64,000 nt of DNA from Salminus brasiliensis (GCF_030463535.1 NC_132896.1:25419709-25483708); one strand, 5' to 3'. Shown: positions 11,321 to 21,604, numbered from the stretch's first letter. The notes: a model not told the origin generated them from the sequence alone. Translations and numbers: made by a program.

Positions 11321-12350
11321 GTTTGGGTACCCCCAGTCTAATGTTATGTCACTGTGAATAGCTAAGTGAGTAAAAATGACATGATTTCCTTTCATTCAGG
11401 TATTCAGGTAAAGATTTCACATTTCTTCCTTTTTTTTAGCAACATTTAATACAATATTGCTATTTAATTGTCATCCATTACCATTTTAAAATAAGAACAA
11501 AGTGGCAGCAAACCCACAATCCCTGTCATCAATAGCCCAGCGCTCTAACTGCTAAGCCACCACACCCCCTTTGGCAAGTACAACAGTATACGGTATTATA
11601 TTTTCACCCATTCCTCCTTGCAAAAGGCTTCTAGTTCTGTGAGATCATTGTTCCTTCTTGCATTCACTGCTTTTTTAAGGTATTTCTACAGATTTGTAAT
11701 GATGTTTGACTTTGGGGCCCAGGGCAAAATCCTTTTTGTGCTTCTTGAGGTAGTCAATTGTAGATTCTGACTCATTCTTGCTTCTTCCAGAGAAATGTTT
11801 ATCATGCCACTGGCTGCAAAACAAGCCCAAAAGTGGCCAATCCAGCCCATTTCTTTATTCAGTTTACTCATATAAGCTTACACCTTCTGCTAGGAGGAAA
11901 TGCCTGAGCCAGTGCACTGTGCAAATGTCCCGCTGCAGTTTTATTTATTTATTCTATTACAAACTCTGCCTTCTTCTTCTCTTCTTATAGCTTTCTATTT
12001 TTTATAGGCAGCCTGGGTCTGCTGATTGTTGGGAAAAGGTTTGAGAAATCAGAATATTTATAAAGCTTTGACATTTCAAGCCATAGCCCAAACAAACTAA
12101 TTAAGATCTGAGACTGGTAAAGCTTAAATCTCCTGGTATACCCAAACATTTGCACAGTGTTCCTTTCTTTTCCTACTCTCAAATCAAGACAAAGCAAAAA
12201 ATAATTACTAAAAAAACTAATCTTGCTTAAAATGTTTTAAAAATATATGTTTCACCTTTAACGTTTTGCCTTTTGGAGATCAGGGCATCTACTACTTAGT
12301 ACAGTAACAGAAATGGCCAGAGGTGTCCAAACTTTTGCGTGCCTCTGCAG
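11305..12350 (-). mobile_element. Degraded Tc1/mariner-type element
   Basis: The left end (AAGTGTCATGCAAAGGTTTGG near 11305) and right end (AGGTGTCCAAACTTTTGCGTGCC near 12325) are related as imperfect terminal inverted repeats. On the minus strand between them, WACFAASG and STKRILPWAPKSN are remnants of the catalytic part of a mariner-type transposase. Stops and frame breaks destroy the gene. A copy of an unrelated 85-bp repeat (11864-11945) interrupts it. Confidence 0.75.
11864..11945. repeat. Copy B of an about 85-bp repeat
   Basis: Direct repeat of 10850-10935 with a few substitutions and small indels. It sits inside the mariner-type remnant, so it inserted after that element or was duplicated into it. 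Confidence 0.8.
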
Positions 12351-12560
12351 ATACGTAGGTGGGCAGACAAAGGCAAATAAAGAGGTATGCGATATACCTC
12401 GGTATCTTTCTCTTTCCCCATCTAATCTCTATTTAATGAACATGTGCCACGTGTCAGTAACACAGTGAATTAAATGTTTGCAGTATATTTCTTTCTCATT
12501 AAACAGCTACACAAAAGACTTATCTCACATGCAATGCCTTATCAAAACCAAACCCATATA
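12351..12560. repeat. Repeated block, unit 1 (3' part)
   Basis: ATACGTAGGTGGGCAGAC then AATAAAGAG, followed by TTTGCAGTATATTTCTTTCTCATTAAACA and ATGCAATGCC, parallels 16930-17180 and 19440-19720. It is a diverged copy of the same unit. Confidence 0.6.
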
Positions 12561-13100
12561 GGCAGGGTACAAGCCAAAAGGAAAAGGGATGCATGGGGAT
12601 GCCCCTTGCTGTTGCCAAAAATAAATAAATAAAATAAAAATGATGATACAATGCAGCTCTTTACTCTGTCCACTTAAAAATTCTGTTACAAGTAATATGA
12701 TTTGAGATGTCGATATGTTCTACCCATATTTAAGATTTAAACACCAAGTTTTCTTGGACAAACAAGGAGTTGCTATTGTAAAACCCACAAGTTACTTTAA
12801 AGGCCATAGAAAGAGGGCAGTAAAAAGTGTAAGAAGAAAAATCTATACTATACTTTCCCCATTATATATATATATACACTATACTATACTATACTAATAA
12901 ATGTAAAATGTACAGTCCTGTGAAAAATGTAAGACAAAAAAACTTTTGTTCTTTTTATTATATTTAAACATAAATATTTGATTTTCATTTAAACAGTATT
13001 GAGAGATGGAGGTGATGCAACTAAATGCATACAACTGAAGAAATAATTCGTAAAATGTAACTTAGTAACATTTTTAGTAACTAAAAAGACACCTCCACAA

Positions 13101-13258
13101 TTATTACTATGTAAAACTCCATAAAATTAGACTCAGGAGCACCACATCTCTACAATTATTACTATGCAAAACTCAGGACTCAGGAGCACCATACATCCAC
13201 ATAGATTACTATGTAAAATTCCATAAAATTAGACTCAGGTGCACCACACTTCCGTATT
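13101..13258. repeat. Three-copy tandem repeat, about 50-56 bp unit
   Basis: Units start at 13101, 13157 and about 13203. Each has TTACTATG(T/C)AAAA, ACTCAGG(A/T)GCACCA and a short variable tail. The middle unit is shortened by about 6 bases. The array sits in the untranslated leader of the Tc1 remnant. Confidence 0.8.
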
Positions 13259-13318
13259 TATTACTTTGTGAATGTCCATAAAAGTTTGTTCTTATTTGTT
13301 AAAGTGAGTGGTATCCCC

Positions 13319-13411
13319 ATGGTCAGATCCAAGGAGCTTTCTAAAGCCTTCAGAAAGAAAGTTGAAGATGCATATAAGTCTGGGAAGGGATTTAAAAAGA
13401 TCTCAACTTAA
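13319..13411 (+). pseudogene. Tc1 transposase N-terminus, truncated at 30 codons
   Basis: The frame reads MVRSKELSKAFRKKVEDAY and then SGKGFKKIST followed by a stop. This is the start of the paired-like helix-turn-helix DNA-binding region of Tc1 transposases. The related copy at 27201 continues ISEQLEISHSTVQ, so this one is truncated by a stop in place of the next codon. Confidence 0.8.
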
Positions 13412-13499
13412 AACTCAAATTTACAAAACTGCCATTTTTTTCTTTACTGTACTTAGAGTACTTTGATTGGTTGAATATTTTCAATGCATTATACATGTG

Positions 13500-13570
13500 T
13501 CCAAATAATTTATAGTTGGGCTGTCACATAGACACACAGATAAAGAGATTTGTATCTGTCTTTTCTGTCT
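13500..13570. repeat. Repeated block, unit 2 marker
   Basis: AGTTGGGCTGTCACATAGAC followed by GATAAAGAGATTTGTATCTG matches 14893-14940, 16930-16975 and 19447-19487 with modest divergence. Confidence 0.7.
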
Positions 13571-13638
13571 TTTAATGCAACTACTTTTGTTTATTTGTTT
13601 GTAGAATTAAGAAATTACCATAGCTCATGACTCCTCAT

Positions 13639-13664
13639 GAGACTGCTGATGACTCACCGAGACT
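13639..13664. repeat. 26-bp element, inverted copy of 9326-9351
   Basis: Exact reverse complement of 9326-9351. See that entry. Confidence 0.85.
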
Positions 13665-13759
13665 CATGAAACCAAATGTTGTCTGTACACTTCTATCTCA
13701 TAAAACTATGAAACAGATGGCATTACACACACACAAACAAAACAAATCCCTTACAGTTG

Positions 13760-13990
13760 GGCTGTCCAATCTTATCCGCAAAGGTGTGCCTGTAGGCTTT
13801 CATTCCCACCAAGCAGGAGCACATCTCCTATAATTAATTAGGTGTTTGACGATTGACTGATCAAACAAGTGGAATCAGATTGCTTCTGTTTGATTGGAAA
13901 CAAGCTGCAGCCACACCAGCCTTTTTGTGGATAATAACAGTGCAAGCGGACGTCATTCCTCCTGCAGCCAGAAAAAAAGGTTATGAATAA
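13760..13990. repeat. Foldback repeat copy 1
   Basis: The pattern runs TCCAATCTTATCC, CTTTCATTCC and AAGCAGGAG, then a spacer, then TTGATTGGAA and CCACACCAGCC. It resembles a common fish palindromic repeat whose arms carry these phrases in inverted order. Diverged copies occur at 15025-15215 and 17195-17330. Confidence 0.6.
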
Positions 13991-14079
13991 TAAGGACCAT
14001 ACCTGAACTCCAAGTCCTGAACTTCTTACGCAATTCACCCACCTCATGAAAAGCATCAGGAAATCCATCAATCAAATCC

Positions 14080-14390
14080 ACAACAGAAATGTCACCAGCT
14101 ATTCTTCAGATGCATACACACAGTCTGTATAATCTCCATAGAACAGCATTATCTATGGGAAACTTTAAAGCAACTGGATGTGAGCCTAAGGTCAACTTGC
14201 CCAATGCAGAGGCATAAAGCATTCCAGTGCTACATTCTCTGCAGTGATGGAGAATCATAGAATATCTTTGGGATCAATTTAAGTGAGGTTAGAGATACAA
14301 AACCAGCTATCCAACATCAGTACCTATCTTCATCATTTTTTGTAAGTGAATGCAATCAAATCATTATAGCAATGTTCCATCTTGTGTGTG
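14080..14390 (+). pseudogene. Tc1-like element remnant (family B), copy 1
   Basis: It holds CACCAGCTATTC, ACAGTCTGTATAATCTCCATAGAACAGC, a TTTGGGATCAATTTAAGTGAG stretch and CCAACATCAGTACCTA..GAATGCAATCAAAT..GCAATGTTCCA. The last part is the DNA for the C-terminal end of a Tc1-like transposase (GDELE...RPTSVPDLTNAL...ECNQ). The middle of the gene is deleted and the frame is not open. Confidence 0.65.
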
Positions 14391-14409
14391 AGAACTAGAA
14401 CTAGAAATG

Positions 14410-14640
14410 CACTTTACAGCCACTGCACTCCAGTACAGTACAACTGAACTGACCCTCTGCAATTAACCCATACATGGACAGTGAACTTCAGCTGTGACGG
14501 ATGAGGGAAGAGAAGGCATTGTTTCTTCACTCTTCCAGCTTCCCACTTCCTGCCATTCCTGTGGATTGAACATGCAACCTTCTGGTCCCAAGCCACTTCT
14601 CTAACCTTTACTCTACATCTGCCCCCAGAAGAACATGCAT
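14410..14640 (-). repeat. SINE-like fragment
   Basis: GATTGAACATGCAACCTTCTGGTCCC followed by AAGCC and TCTAACC is a B-box region of a tRNA-derived SINE read in reverse. It is a short partial copy. Confidence 0.4.
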
Positions 14641-14689
14641 ATTTGATATTTTGTGAGGACCAAATGGTAGTTCAATTAAATAGCCATTA

Positions 14690-15020
14690 TGAGTCAACAG
14701 TTCTTAGAAGTACCTGATCTTGGGTCTGCATGTGTTTGGAGGTTTGCAGTTGACAAATGAGACGCATGCCAAACAACTCCTTATAACAACAGAACCTTTC
14801 CCAACAAATGAAGAACAATGCTTCATTTTTTTAGAGGTACAGGCCTGTAAACTTGAAAAATAATGAAATACATATCTGTATAGGCATAGGAATTTGTAGT
14901 TGGGCCGTCATACAGGCCGATAAAGAGATTTGTATCTTACATAACGACTTTTGTTATAAGTTTGATCCTAGATCAATACTCTACCTGTTCTGCACACTAT
15001 CTTTATCTGTAATGAACTTG
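14690..15020. repeat. Repeated block, unit 3
   Basis: It starts with CAACAGTTCTTAGAAGTACC, TGATCTTGGGTCTG and TTGCAGTTGACAAA, and continues to GTAGTTGGGCCGTCATAC and GATAAAGAGATTTGTATC. The order and spacing match 16725-17000. Confidence 0.7.
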
Positions 15021-15024
15021 TATT

Positions 15025-15215
15025 GAATCATCTTATCCACAAAGCCCTGGTGTGGTTGCAGAAGCTTTTCATTCCAATCAAGCAGATGCAAACCTGTTTT
15101 TGCTTGTTTAATCAGTTAGTCTCAGTCTTTAAACAGTTAAATAGTTATATGAGGTGAGCCCTTGCTTGATTGAATTGAGCACCTGCTGCCACACCAGCAC
15201 TCCGGAGATAAGATG
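15025..15215. repeat. Foldback repeat copy 2
   Basis: The left arm (TCATCTTATCCACAAAG..TTTTCATTCCAATCAAGCAG) and the right arm (TGCTTGATTGAATT..CTGCCACACCAG..AGATAAGATGA) are inverted relative to each other. The element is imperfectly palindromic over about 190 bases. Confidence 0.7.
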
Positions 15216-16059
15216 ATGACCCCTGCCATACTTTCAAGGCCCAGTTAAAGCAGCAGTATGTACATGTTTTACCTTAAAAGCATCTCAATCATTGCTACTC
15301 TTTTTTAAAAGACTAAAGTCTAACAAGACTTCTATAAAATTGCAAGACTGCAAATCAATCCTTTTTGAGATTATTTACTATTTATCATGCGCCTGTTGGA
15401 AATTTACAAAAAGAGAAACTGTTGAACAGTGGAGCAGAAGCAGAAGTAGCTTTTGACCACAGCTGCCCTTGTATGTACAGTAGTTTGTTTGGAACAAAGT
15501 GTAAAAACCATAAGGACATGACCTGTTTGGTGCTGGAGAGAGCTCACCTATTGGTTATTCACAATGTTCACATCACGATTTGCCTAAGCCAAGACCTAAA
15601 AGGTTGTTTTTATCAGAGCCTGCTGCAACTGTAGCACTGAGACTAGTGGTTTTATTAACACAGAAACTTTGGTGTTAGGCCATCATTAGAGATTGCAAGA
15701 GTACTGATATTTACTATAGTAAGAAACCATATAAGGTCTGTTTTTAAAGCCCACTGGTTACTTGGCTTGTAGAATAATTAATTTATAATTCTCCTCAAGA
15801 GAAATGTTTTAGGCATTTGTTGGCATTTGTGCCTGATCTTCTCTTTCATTTTAGAAAATGAACCCTCCTGGAGTTTCCCACCCCAGAATTATAGTTATTG
15901 AATATTAGATTAGAATATTGGATATTTTAAAATATGTAGTTAAATCTATCTATCTGTTGGTCTGCCTATCTGTTTCCATGGCCTCAAAACAGCTAAAGTA
16001 CAAAGAAACTACTGTTCGTTATTATGAATACTCTGTACTCTGAAAGCTCTGTAATTCTC

Positions 16060-16583
16060 TTTCAGATCATGAGAGAAAAATCTAAGGTCACTAGACTGTG
16101 GCCCAGTGGAACTGCATTCTTTAGAGTCATGGAGTTTCATTCAATATCTCTAGGATGAGCTGGAGTGGCATTTAAGATCCAGAATATATCATCCAACACT
16201 AGTACTTGACTTCACAAATACTCTAGTAGCTAAATGCTAAGTCCTCACAGCAATATTTCAACATCTAGACTTGCCATAAAAGTTTACTGTGGTGGTTGGT
16301 GTGGTGCAACAGATAACACCACTACCTGCCAATGAGCTGCTACACCATGTGGGAGGCTGGGGTTCGATTCCTGGACTATGCTGTGCTACATCAAGAAGAG
16401 TCCTTGGGCAAGACTCCTAACACTACATTGGCCCACCTCTGTAATATGAGTAACCTTGTAAGTCGCTCTGGATAAGAGCGTCAGCTAAATGCCGTAGATG
16501 TAAATTGCTATCAACACTTTTAGTTTCAGAAGAAACAGTGGATATGCAAGTGTCTGCAAACTTTTGGACATGTGGTGTATGAT
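16060..16583 (+). pseudogene. Tc1-like element remnant (family B), copy 2, split by a SINE
   Basis: The part at 16060-16290 carries the transposase 3' region (AGGATGAGCTGGAGTGGCATTTAAGATCC, CCAACACTAGTACTTGACTTC, CAGCAATATTTCAACATCTAG). The terminal repeat (CAAACTTTTGGACATGTGG then TGTA) lies at 16559-16580. A SINE at 16291-16505 separates them, so the SINE inserted into an already present Tc1 copy. Confidence 0.65.
16291..16505 (+). repeat. tRNA-derived SINE, full-length-like copy
   Basis: The head GGTGGTTGGTGTGGTGCAAC resembles a pol III A box region, and GGTTCGATTCCTGG at about 16360-16373 is a good B box. The body contains AGAGTCCTTGGGCAAGACTCC. The tail (AAGTCGCTCTGGATAAGAGC, GTCAGCTAAATGCC, TAGATGTAAAT) is the conserved 3' domain seen in many fish SINEs. 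It is about 85-90 percent like the copy at 20031. Confidence 0.85.
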
Positions 16584-16659
16584 TTTCCAGGATGCGCACT
16601 AAAGTTTAGGTCATTAAGGAAGGATCTTAAGTGTGTGTGCAGGTTTTGTACAAATTATA

Positions 16660-17180
16660 GGAATTTGCACATTTGGTGTTTTTGAACCAAATGCTAGAGC
16701 TAGTTGAATAGCTGCCTTGAGCCAGCAGTTCCTAGAAGTGTCTGATCTTGGGCCTGTAGTGTGTTTTGGGGGTTGCAGTTAACAAAGGAGGCACCTGGTA
16801 AACAGGGGTTACCGTACCGGACAAACAATGCCAGTTAATTAAGAATTGTACTTCATTTTAAACACACAGGCATGTAAATCTGAAAAAACAAAGAAATGCA
16901 ATTAGATACATACACATGTCAAAGGAATTCATAGGTGGACCATAATACATACACATAAAGAGATTTGTACCTGTCTTATGTAACCACTTTGTACAGACGT
17001 TTGTACAGTGAAGGTTGAAAACAATCAATAGATCAATAATCTACCTCCTCTGCACACACAATTTTGTTATCTTTAGTGAACTTATATTGAGTGTAAACAA
17101 AGACGGAATATTGACAGTACACTTCTTTCTCATTGAACAATAGAACTGATGACTAATGACGTATCACGCACGCAATTACA
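16660..17180. repeat. Repeated block, unit 4
   Basis: TAGAGCTAGTTGAATAGCTG, CCAGCAGTTCCTAGAAGTGT, CTGATCTTGGGCCTG, TGCAGTTAACAAAGGAGGC, CATAAAGAGATTTGTACCTG and TTCTTTCTCATTGAACAATA occur in the same order as in units 1, 3 and 5. Confidence 0.75.
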
Positions 17181-17194
17181 TACACCAAACATAG

Positions 17195-17410
17195 AGGTGG
17201 ACACCAACCCTAATTCCAAAGGGCTGATTTGGCTGCAGGTTTTCATTCCAATCAAGCAGAGTCTTCTAAGGTGAGCTCCGGCTCTGTATGACTGAACACC
17301 TGCAGTCACACAAGGCTACTTCACATTCAGTTAAAAAGGGAGAAGACCTGAATGCTTCTATTGTACACCCTACTATAGAAGTATCCAGGCCTTCTCCTAA
17401 AAATGGATGT
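17195..17410. repeat. Foldback repeat copy 3 with hairpin
   Basis: CTGCAGGTTTTCATTCC then AATCAAGCAGAG is the left-arm phrase of the foldback family. At 17339-17398, GGAGAAGACCTGAATGCTTC pairs with GAAGTATCCAGGCCTTCTCC around an 18-base loop, giving a strong local hairpin. Confidence 0.65.
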
Positions 17411-17929
17411 TTCCACCCTTATCTAATATTCTAATCCAGGATTGGGGAACTCTGGATGTTGACACTGAAATGGGTATAAAATATGTATTTGTGTCTGTCC
17501 TTCTGTCTCCATGGCCTTATCCCAGTGGTATGACTGTCAAATATGCTTCAGCTAGATCACTGTAATCATTCAATTTGAACTAGCTGGTCATCCTGGTCAT
17601 CAACAGAAAAAGCACAAGGAGACTAATTTCTCATTTTTAATTTCTACTAATAATTTTTAGTAGAAAGGAATTTCAAGTGGATATTGAATACAGTCCAAAT
17701 TTTAAGTATTCTGTTTTAATATTACTCAAGTAAAGTATCAATCATCCCAAAAAAAACTTCAGTTCAATGTGTAAACAATGTACAATGTCCGAAGTAACTC
17801 TTTATAGAAGTATACACCTTTCTTACTGATTGTTTGAATCCGCCACCTCCTTTGACTATGAACTCAATGTCCTGCTCTTTTCACTTAGGATCTCCTGCTC
17901 CTAAGTAAAAGGCATCTGAAAATAAATCC

Positions 17930-18275
17930 ACAACAGAAATGTAACCAGCTGTTGCATAAGAATTCTGCGCAGCTGCTCATGCACAGCTTTATGATTCCCA
18001 TAGATTAGCATTGTAAATAGAATAGAATGACATGGAGCCATGCTCAAGGTCACCATGGCAAAAGTCACTATGTCCAGTGTCAAGCACTGGTTAGAGGGGT
18101 ATAAAGCCCTCCCGCTTTGGGCTGTGGAGCAAAGGAAATACCTCTGGGATGAGCTGGAGCAGCATTTAAGATTCAAAACTAATTAACCAACACCAATACC
18201 TGACCTTACCAATGCTCTGGTACCTGAATGCAATCAAATCCTTTCAGCAATGTTCCACTGTTTGTCAAGAAAATC
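17930..18275 (+). pseudogene. Tc1-like element remnant (family B), copy 3
   Basis: It contains ATGATTCCCATAGATTAGCATTG, GCTCAAGGTCACCATGGCAAAAG, AGCCCTCCCGCTTTGGGCTGTGGAGCAAAGGAA and CTGGGATGAGCTGGAGCAGC. These correspond to separated parts of a Tc1 transposase gene (start, middle KITMAK.., and C-terminus WDELEQHL). The central catalytic core is missing between the last two. Confidence 0.7.
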
Positions 18276-18852
18276 TTTTTTGACTGCAAAAAACCTCAGG
18301 AACATTAAGCAGATTCTGGAGTGGTGGTGCACTGGTGGTGCACTATGCATAACCTTCTTTAAAGATTCATTCCTGTCTCCTCACCAATACAGCATCAAAC
18401 CTTTTCTGAAATAAAAAATTTGTTCACAATTTGAGCAAAACAGGTGTAGATTATAATGAAAAAACACTTGTGCAGAAGGTCCTGCTTTGGCCTTGTTTAG
18501 AATTAGTGTGGAACACACTTACAGGACAGTACAACACAATTTAACCTCCACATAACCTCCACATGAATAGTGGCAGAGAGCACACAGTAAACCCACTTCT
18601 CTAAACGTAGGGTCATGGCTGCTCCCATGTTGTGTTGCAGCTTACATTTCAAAGCGGATGCTTGACAAACAGGGTGTTACTAAGTACTAACCATAAGGGT
18701 GCTCAAATACTTACTCTGGGCCCTTTTAGAGTTTTCTTGTAATTTTGAAACTGTAAAAGATGGAAATAATATCATAGTGTGTGTTTACTGCATGGGTGGG
18801 TTAGAGGTGGATGTCGAATTCCATTCATGCAACTTAACAAAAATTTTCATAA
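18276..18852. other. Intergenic, probable transposon debris
   Basis: GTGCTCAAATACTTACTCTGGG followed by CTTTTAGAGTTTTC has the style of a Tc1-type terminal region. No coding frame or recognisable RNA was seen. Confidence 0.4.
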
Positions 18853-19015
18853 ACAATAAACCTGCCTAACACACAAGATGAATGACCTTTTGGGAGTAAT
18901 CACTAACTATAATGATGAAAGTTGCTATTTGAAGGATGGGTTTGTTCAACAGCAGCTTGTTTCATTTCTTACCAGCCAGTTTCTGTTTCTTAGAAATACA
19001 GTTTCGGTGTTGCAC
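18853..19015. repeat. Dispersed repeat, copy 1 (pair with 21346-21465)
   Basis: AATAAACCTGCCTAACA, GATGA, CTTTTGGG, GTAATCACT and the end TACAGTTT(C/T)GGTG(T/C)T are shared with 21346-21465 in the same order. This copy is about 40 bases longer internally. Confidence 0.8.
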
Positions 19016-19399
19016 ACCCATTCACATCTACCAGCCTAAAAGGATCTTGTGTAATTCTCTATGACAACATTTCCATAACCCCACCATCCTAAAACAGGAA
19101 AATAGGACTGCAAGATCGACTTAAAAAAATGCAGTAGACTGTGTTAACCCCTTAATGCAGAAATGCTTATTACACATTATTACTAACTACAGGGACTTCT
19201 GTACAAACTGGTGGCACTATTCTTTGGTAATAGAAGTTTGTAATGACACTTTTGGCCAGTGCCCAACACAAAGGGTAGTTGTAGATGTCTGGTCTTACTG
19301 TAATCTTGCTTAAAACATATATAACAAAATGTTATATCTTTACCTTTATGCCTTTTGGAATTCAGGACATCTTTTACTTACTTAACTATTCCCAGCAAC

Positions 19400-19740
19400 A
19401 TACATTTGGATCAGTTTGCATGCCACTGTACATGTGTCATAGGAATATGCAGCAGGGCCATCACATGGGAAGATAGAGAGATTTGTTGTTTGAACTGTGT
19501 TTCAACATAAATACTTTTATATATTTTATTGAGCACTGAAGGCTAAAAATTACCCCAAATCAAGACTGCGACACACCCCAATCTCTTAATCTCCACCATG
19601 GCATCATATCAATTAAATAAATATGTGCAGAGTGTAAATAATACATGAAATATTTGCAGTACATCGTTTTCTCATTAAGCGATTAAACAGATGACTTCAC
19701 AAACACGCAACGACTTAGCACAGTCAGTCCACAGCTTAAT
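19400..19740. repeat. Repeated block, unit 5
   Basis: ATAGGAATATGCAGCAGGGCC, AGATAGAGAGATTTGTTG, ATTTGCAGTACATCG and TTTCTCATTAAGCGATTAAACA match unit 1 and unit 4 phrases in order. It is the most diverged copy. Confidence 0.6.
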
Positions 19741-20030
19741 GTGACCAGTTTACATAAGAACTGCGTAGTTGCGGTCAATTCCACACGCACAGCTTGTACG
19801 ATGTCCATGTGAAGGCACTGCGCGCATGAGCACATGCAAAGCATATCTATCTATGCATGATATTGAAAAGTTCTAATTATGACAATAAGAAAAGCTGTGT
19901 AATATTGACCTCACCCTTAGAGTAAAATTTTTTTTCACTTTAATATGTCATACAGAATCATTCATGCCATCATCAGATAGCACTGGATGTTTTGTTCAGT
20001 GTATATGGATCCTCCTCTGCCATTAATCAT

Positions 20031-20229
20031 GGTTGGTGTGGTGCAACAGATAACACCACTCAGCTACCACACCATGTGGGAGACTGGAGTTCGATTCCTG
20101 GTCTGGGTGACTATGCTGCGCTACACCAATAAGAGTCCTTGGGCAAGACTCCTAACACTACACTGACCCACCTCTGTAAGTCGCTCTGGATAAGGGCGTC
20201 TGCTAAATGCCATAAATGTAAATGTAAAT
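20031..20229 (+). repeat. tRNA-derived SINE, second full-length-like copy
   Basis: Same family as 16291-16505. It has GGTTGGTGTGGTGCAAC, the B box GTTCGATTCCTGG at about 20090-20102, the AGAGTCCTTGGGCAAGACTCC body, and the CTGGATAAGGGCGTCTGCTAAATGCC tail ending in ATGTAAATGTAAAT. The head-proximal part is about 10 bases shorter than in copy 1. Confidence 0.85.
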
Positions 20230-20307
20230 AATCAGATTGATCCAACTATTCTGGCCTTAGATATTTGCAATCTGTGGAAAGATTAAAAGGAAGCCTTCAT
20301 GAAATGG

Positions 20308-20692
20308 TTAAAGCAACATTATGCAGCATTTCTATCTTAAAATAACAGCTTCAAAATCATGACTGTAATATTACTGACTGCAAGAATAGAAGGAGGGGAG
20401 ATTATAGGGAGAATAGAAGAATAGAGTCTCAGCTGTACTCCAGGCTCCGCACACTGCTAACTGCACTATGTAACTTTGGAGAAATTGGCAGAACAACGCT
20501 CACGAGAACTGCTTAATCTTTTTTGTGTAAAATCTTGTAATATTAATTAGCTACATCCGTCCACATGCGTCTTTCAGCTCTTAAAGGTCCAGAAATGCAT
20601 CTGGACATGTACTTCTTAAGGGGTGACTCAAAGCACGAATTAGTCTGCTCAATTGCAGGGGAACCCTCATTTTTGCATAACGCTGCTTTAAA
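20308..20692. mobile_element. MITE copy 1 with TTAAAGCARC termini
   Basis: The left end TTAAAGCAACATTATG and right end CATAACGCTGCTTTAA are inverted repeats of each other with two mismatches. The interior (AAAATAACAGCTTCAAAATCAT, AACTTTGGAGAA, GAGAACTGC, GTCCACATGC) matches the copy at 28621-28979. At 385 bp with no coding capacity, it is a non-autonomous DNA element. Ends beginning TTAA suggest TTAA target duplication, which is inference. Confidence 0.75.
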
Positions 20693-21345
20693 ATTCTTTT
20701 AAATGTACAGTCATTGGCCATAAGACACCTTGTTGATACATCTTGCAGGTAGACAATTAAAGACTGTAGCTCATCTATTGGTGCACAGTATAAGTCACTT
20801 ATCTTGTTCATCAGGGGTCAGTTTCTGACCACAAGACCGCAGTTGGCTGTGATGGACTGTGTTTAACCCGCTAGTGACACTAACGTGTATATAATGCCTG
20901 GTCCACACTACAGGAAAAAAATTCTAAAAGGTGAGAGACCTCGCACACCTTGGTTGTTGTTGGTTATGCAAGTGAACAAGAGTCCTGACCAATGGCTCTG
21001 AAGCTCAAACACTCACTGGAGTTTCTCACAAAATGCTACATCACACAGGCAAAGACAAACTTCTACCGTAGATTAATATTTATCTAAAAATAAGAAGAAG
21101 ATTTCATAAGAGTTTATAGGAAGTTTTATTTTAGTGCTTTAATGCAATGTAAGTATGTATGTATGCATGTATGTATGTGTTCCAGCTCTAAGAAAAAGGA
21201 AGTTCTTAAAATACCCCATGTGACCTTTACCTTATGCACCAATCCTAGATACTACCTGTAATGCAGCTGTAGATGTAATATTACATGCAGATGATCACTA
21301 GAGTCAATCATATTGCACTTTAACAAGAGTTGTTCTTACTGCTTA
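20693..21345. other. Intergenic, nothing recognised
   Basis: A GTAT/GCAT microsatellite-like stretch lies at about 21150-21178 (ATGTAAGTATGTATGTATGC). Otherwise no structure was recognised. Confidence 0.45.
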
Positions 21346-21465
21346 TAAATAATAAACCTGCCTAACATATGAGATGAGTGTTCTTTTGGGTGTAATCACT
21401 GACTATGAAGGATGGTGATTCAGCCAGATTCTGTTTTTGCAGAATTACAGTTTTGGTGCTACCCT
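21346..21465. repeat. Dispersed repeat, copy 2 (pair with 18853-19015)
   Basis: See 18853-19015. This copy runs directly into the minisatellite at 21461. Confidence 0.8.
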
Positions 21466-21604
21466 GCCCTTTTGCGAGGTAAGAGTTCTTCCCTGCCCTT
21501 TCGCGAGATAAGAGTTCTTCCCTGCCCTTTCGCGAGATAAGAATTCTTCCCTGCCCTTTTCGCGAGAAAAGAGTTCTTCCCTGCCCTTTCGCGAGAAAAG
21601 AGTC
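21461..21604. repeat. Five-copy 29-bp minisatellite with CpG-rich unit
   Basis: The unit is about 29 bases, built from CCCTGCCCTTTCGCGAGA and TAAGAGTTCTT, repeated five times with small variations (GCGAGGT, GCGAGAT, GCGAGAA; one extra T in unit 4). Each later unit carries CGCG. Because 29 is not a multiple of three, each frame shifts between units, so the repeated LAKGQGR-like peptides on the minus strand are not a protein. Confidence 0.95.

Larger units (their letters stand above)
12905..13420 (+). mobile_element. Tc1-like element remnant (family A)
   Basis: It opens with a TACAGTCCTGTGAAAAATGTA end typical of Tc1-type terminal repeats. After a tandem-repeat stretch it carries the start of a Tc1 transposase (13319-13411). 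No catalytic domain follows. A second copy of the same family begins near 27010. Confidence 0.7.

Noticed and set aside
13101-13258. CRISPR-like array of three units
   Set aside because: Direct repeats without uniform spacers, in a vertebrate genome, inside a transposon leader.
16291-16380. A tRNA gene suggested by A and B boxes
   Set aside because: The sequence cannot form a cloverleaf and continues into the SINE body and tail; the same structure recurs at 20031.
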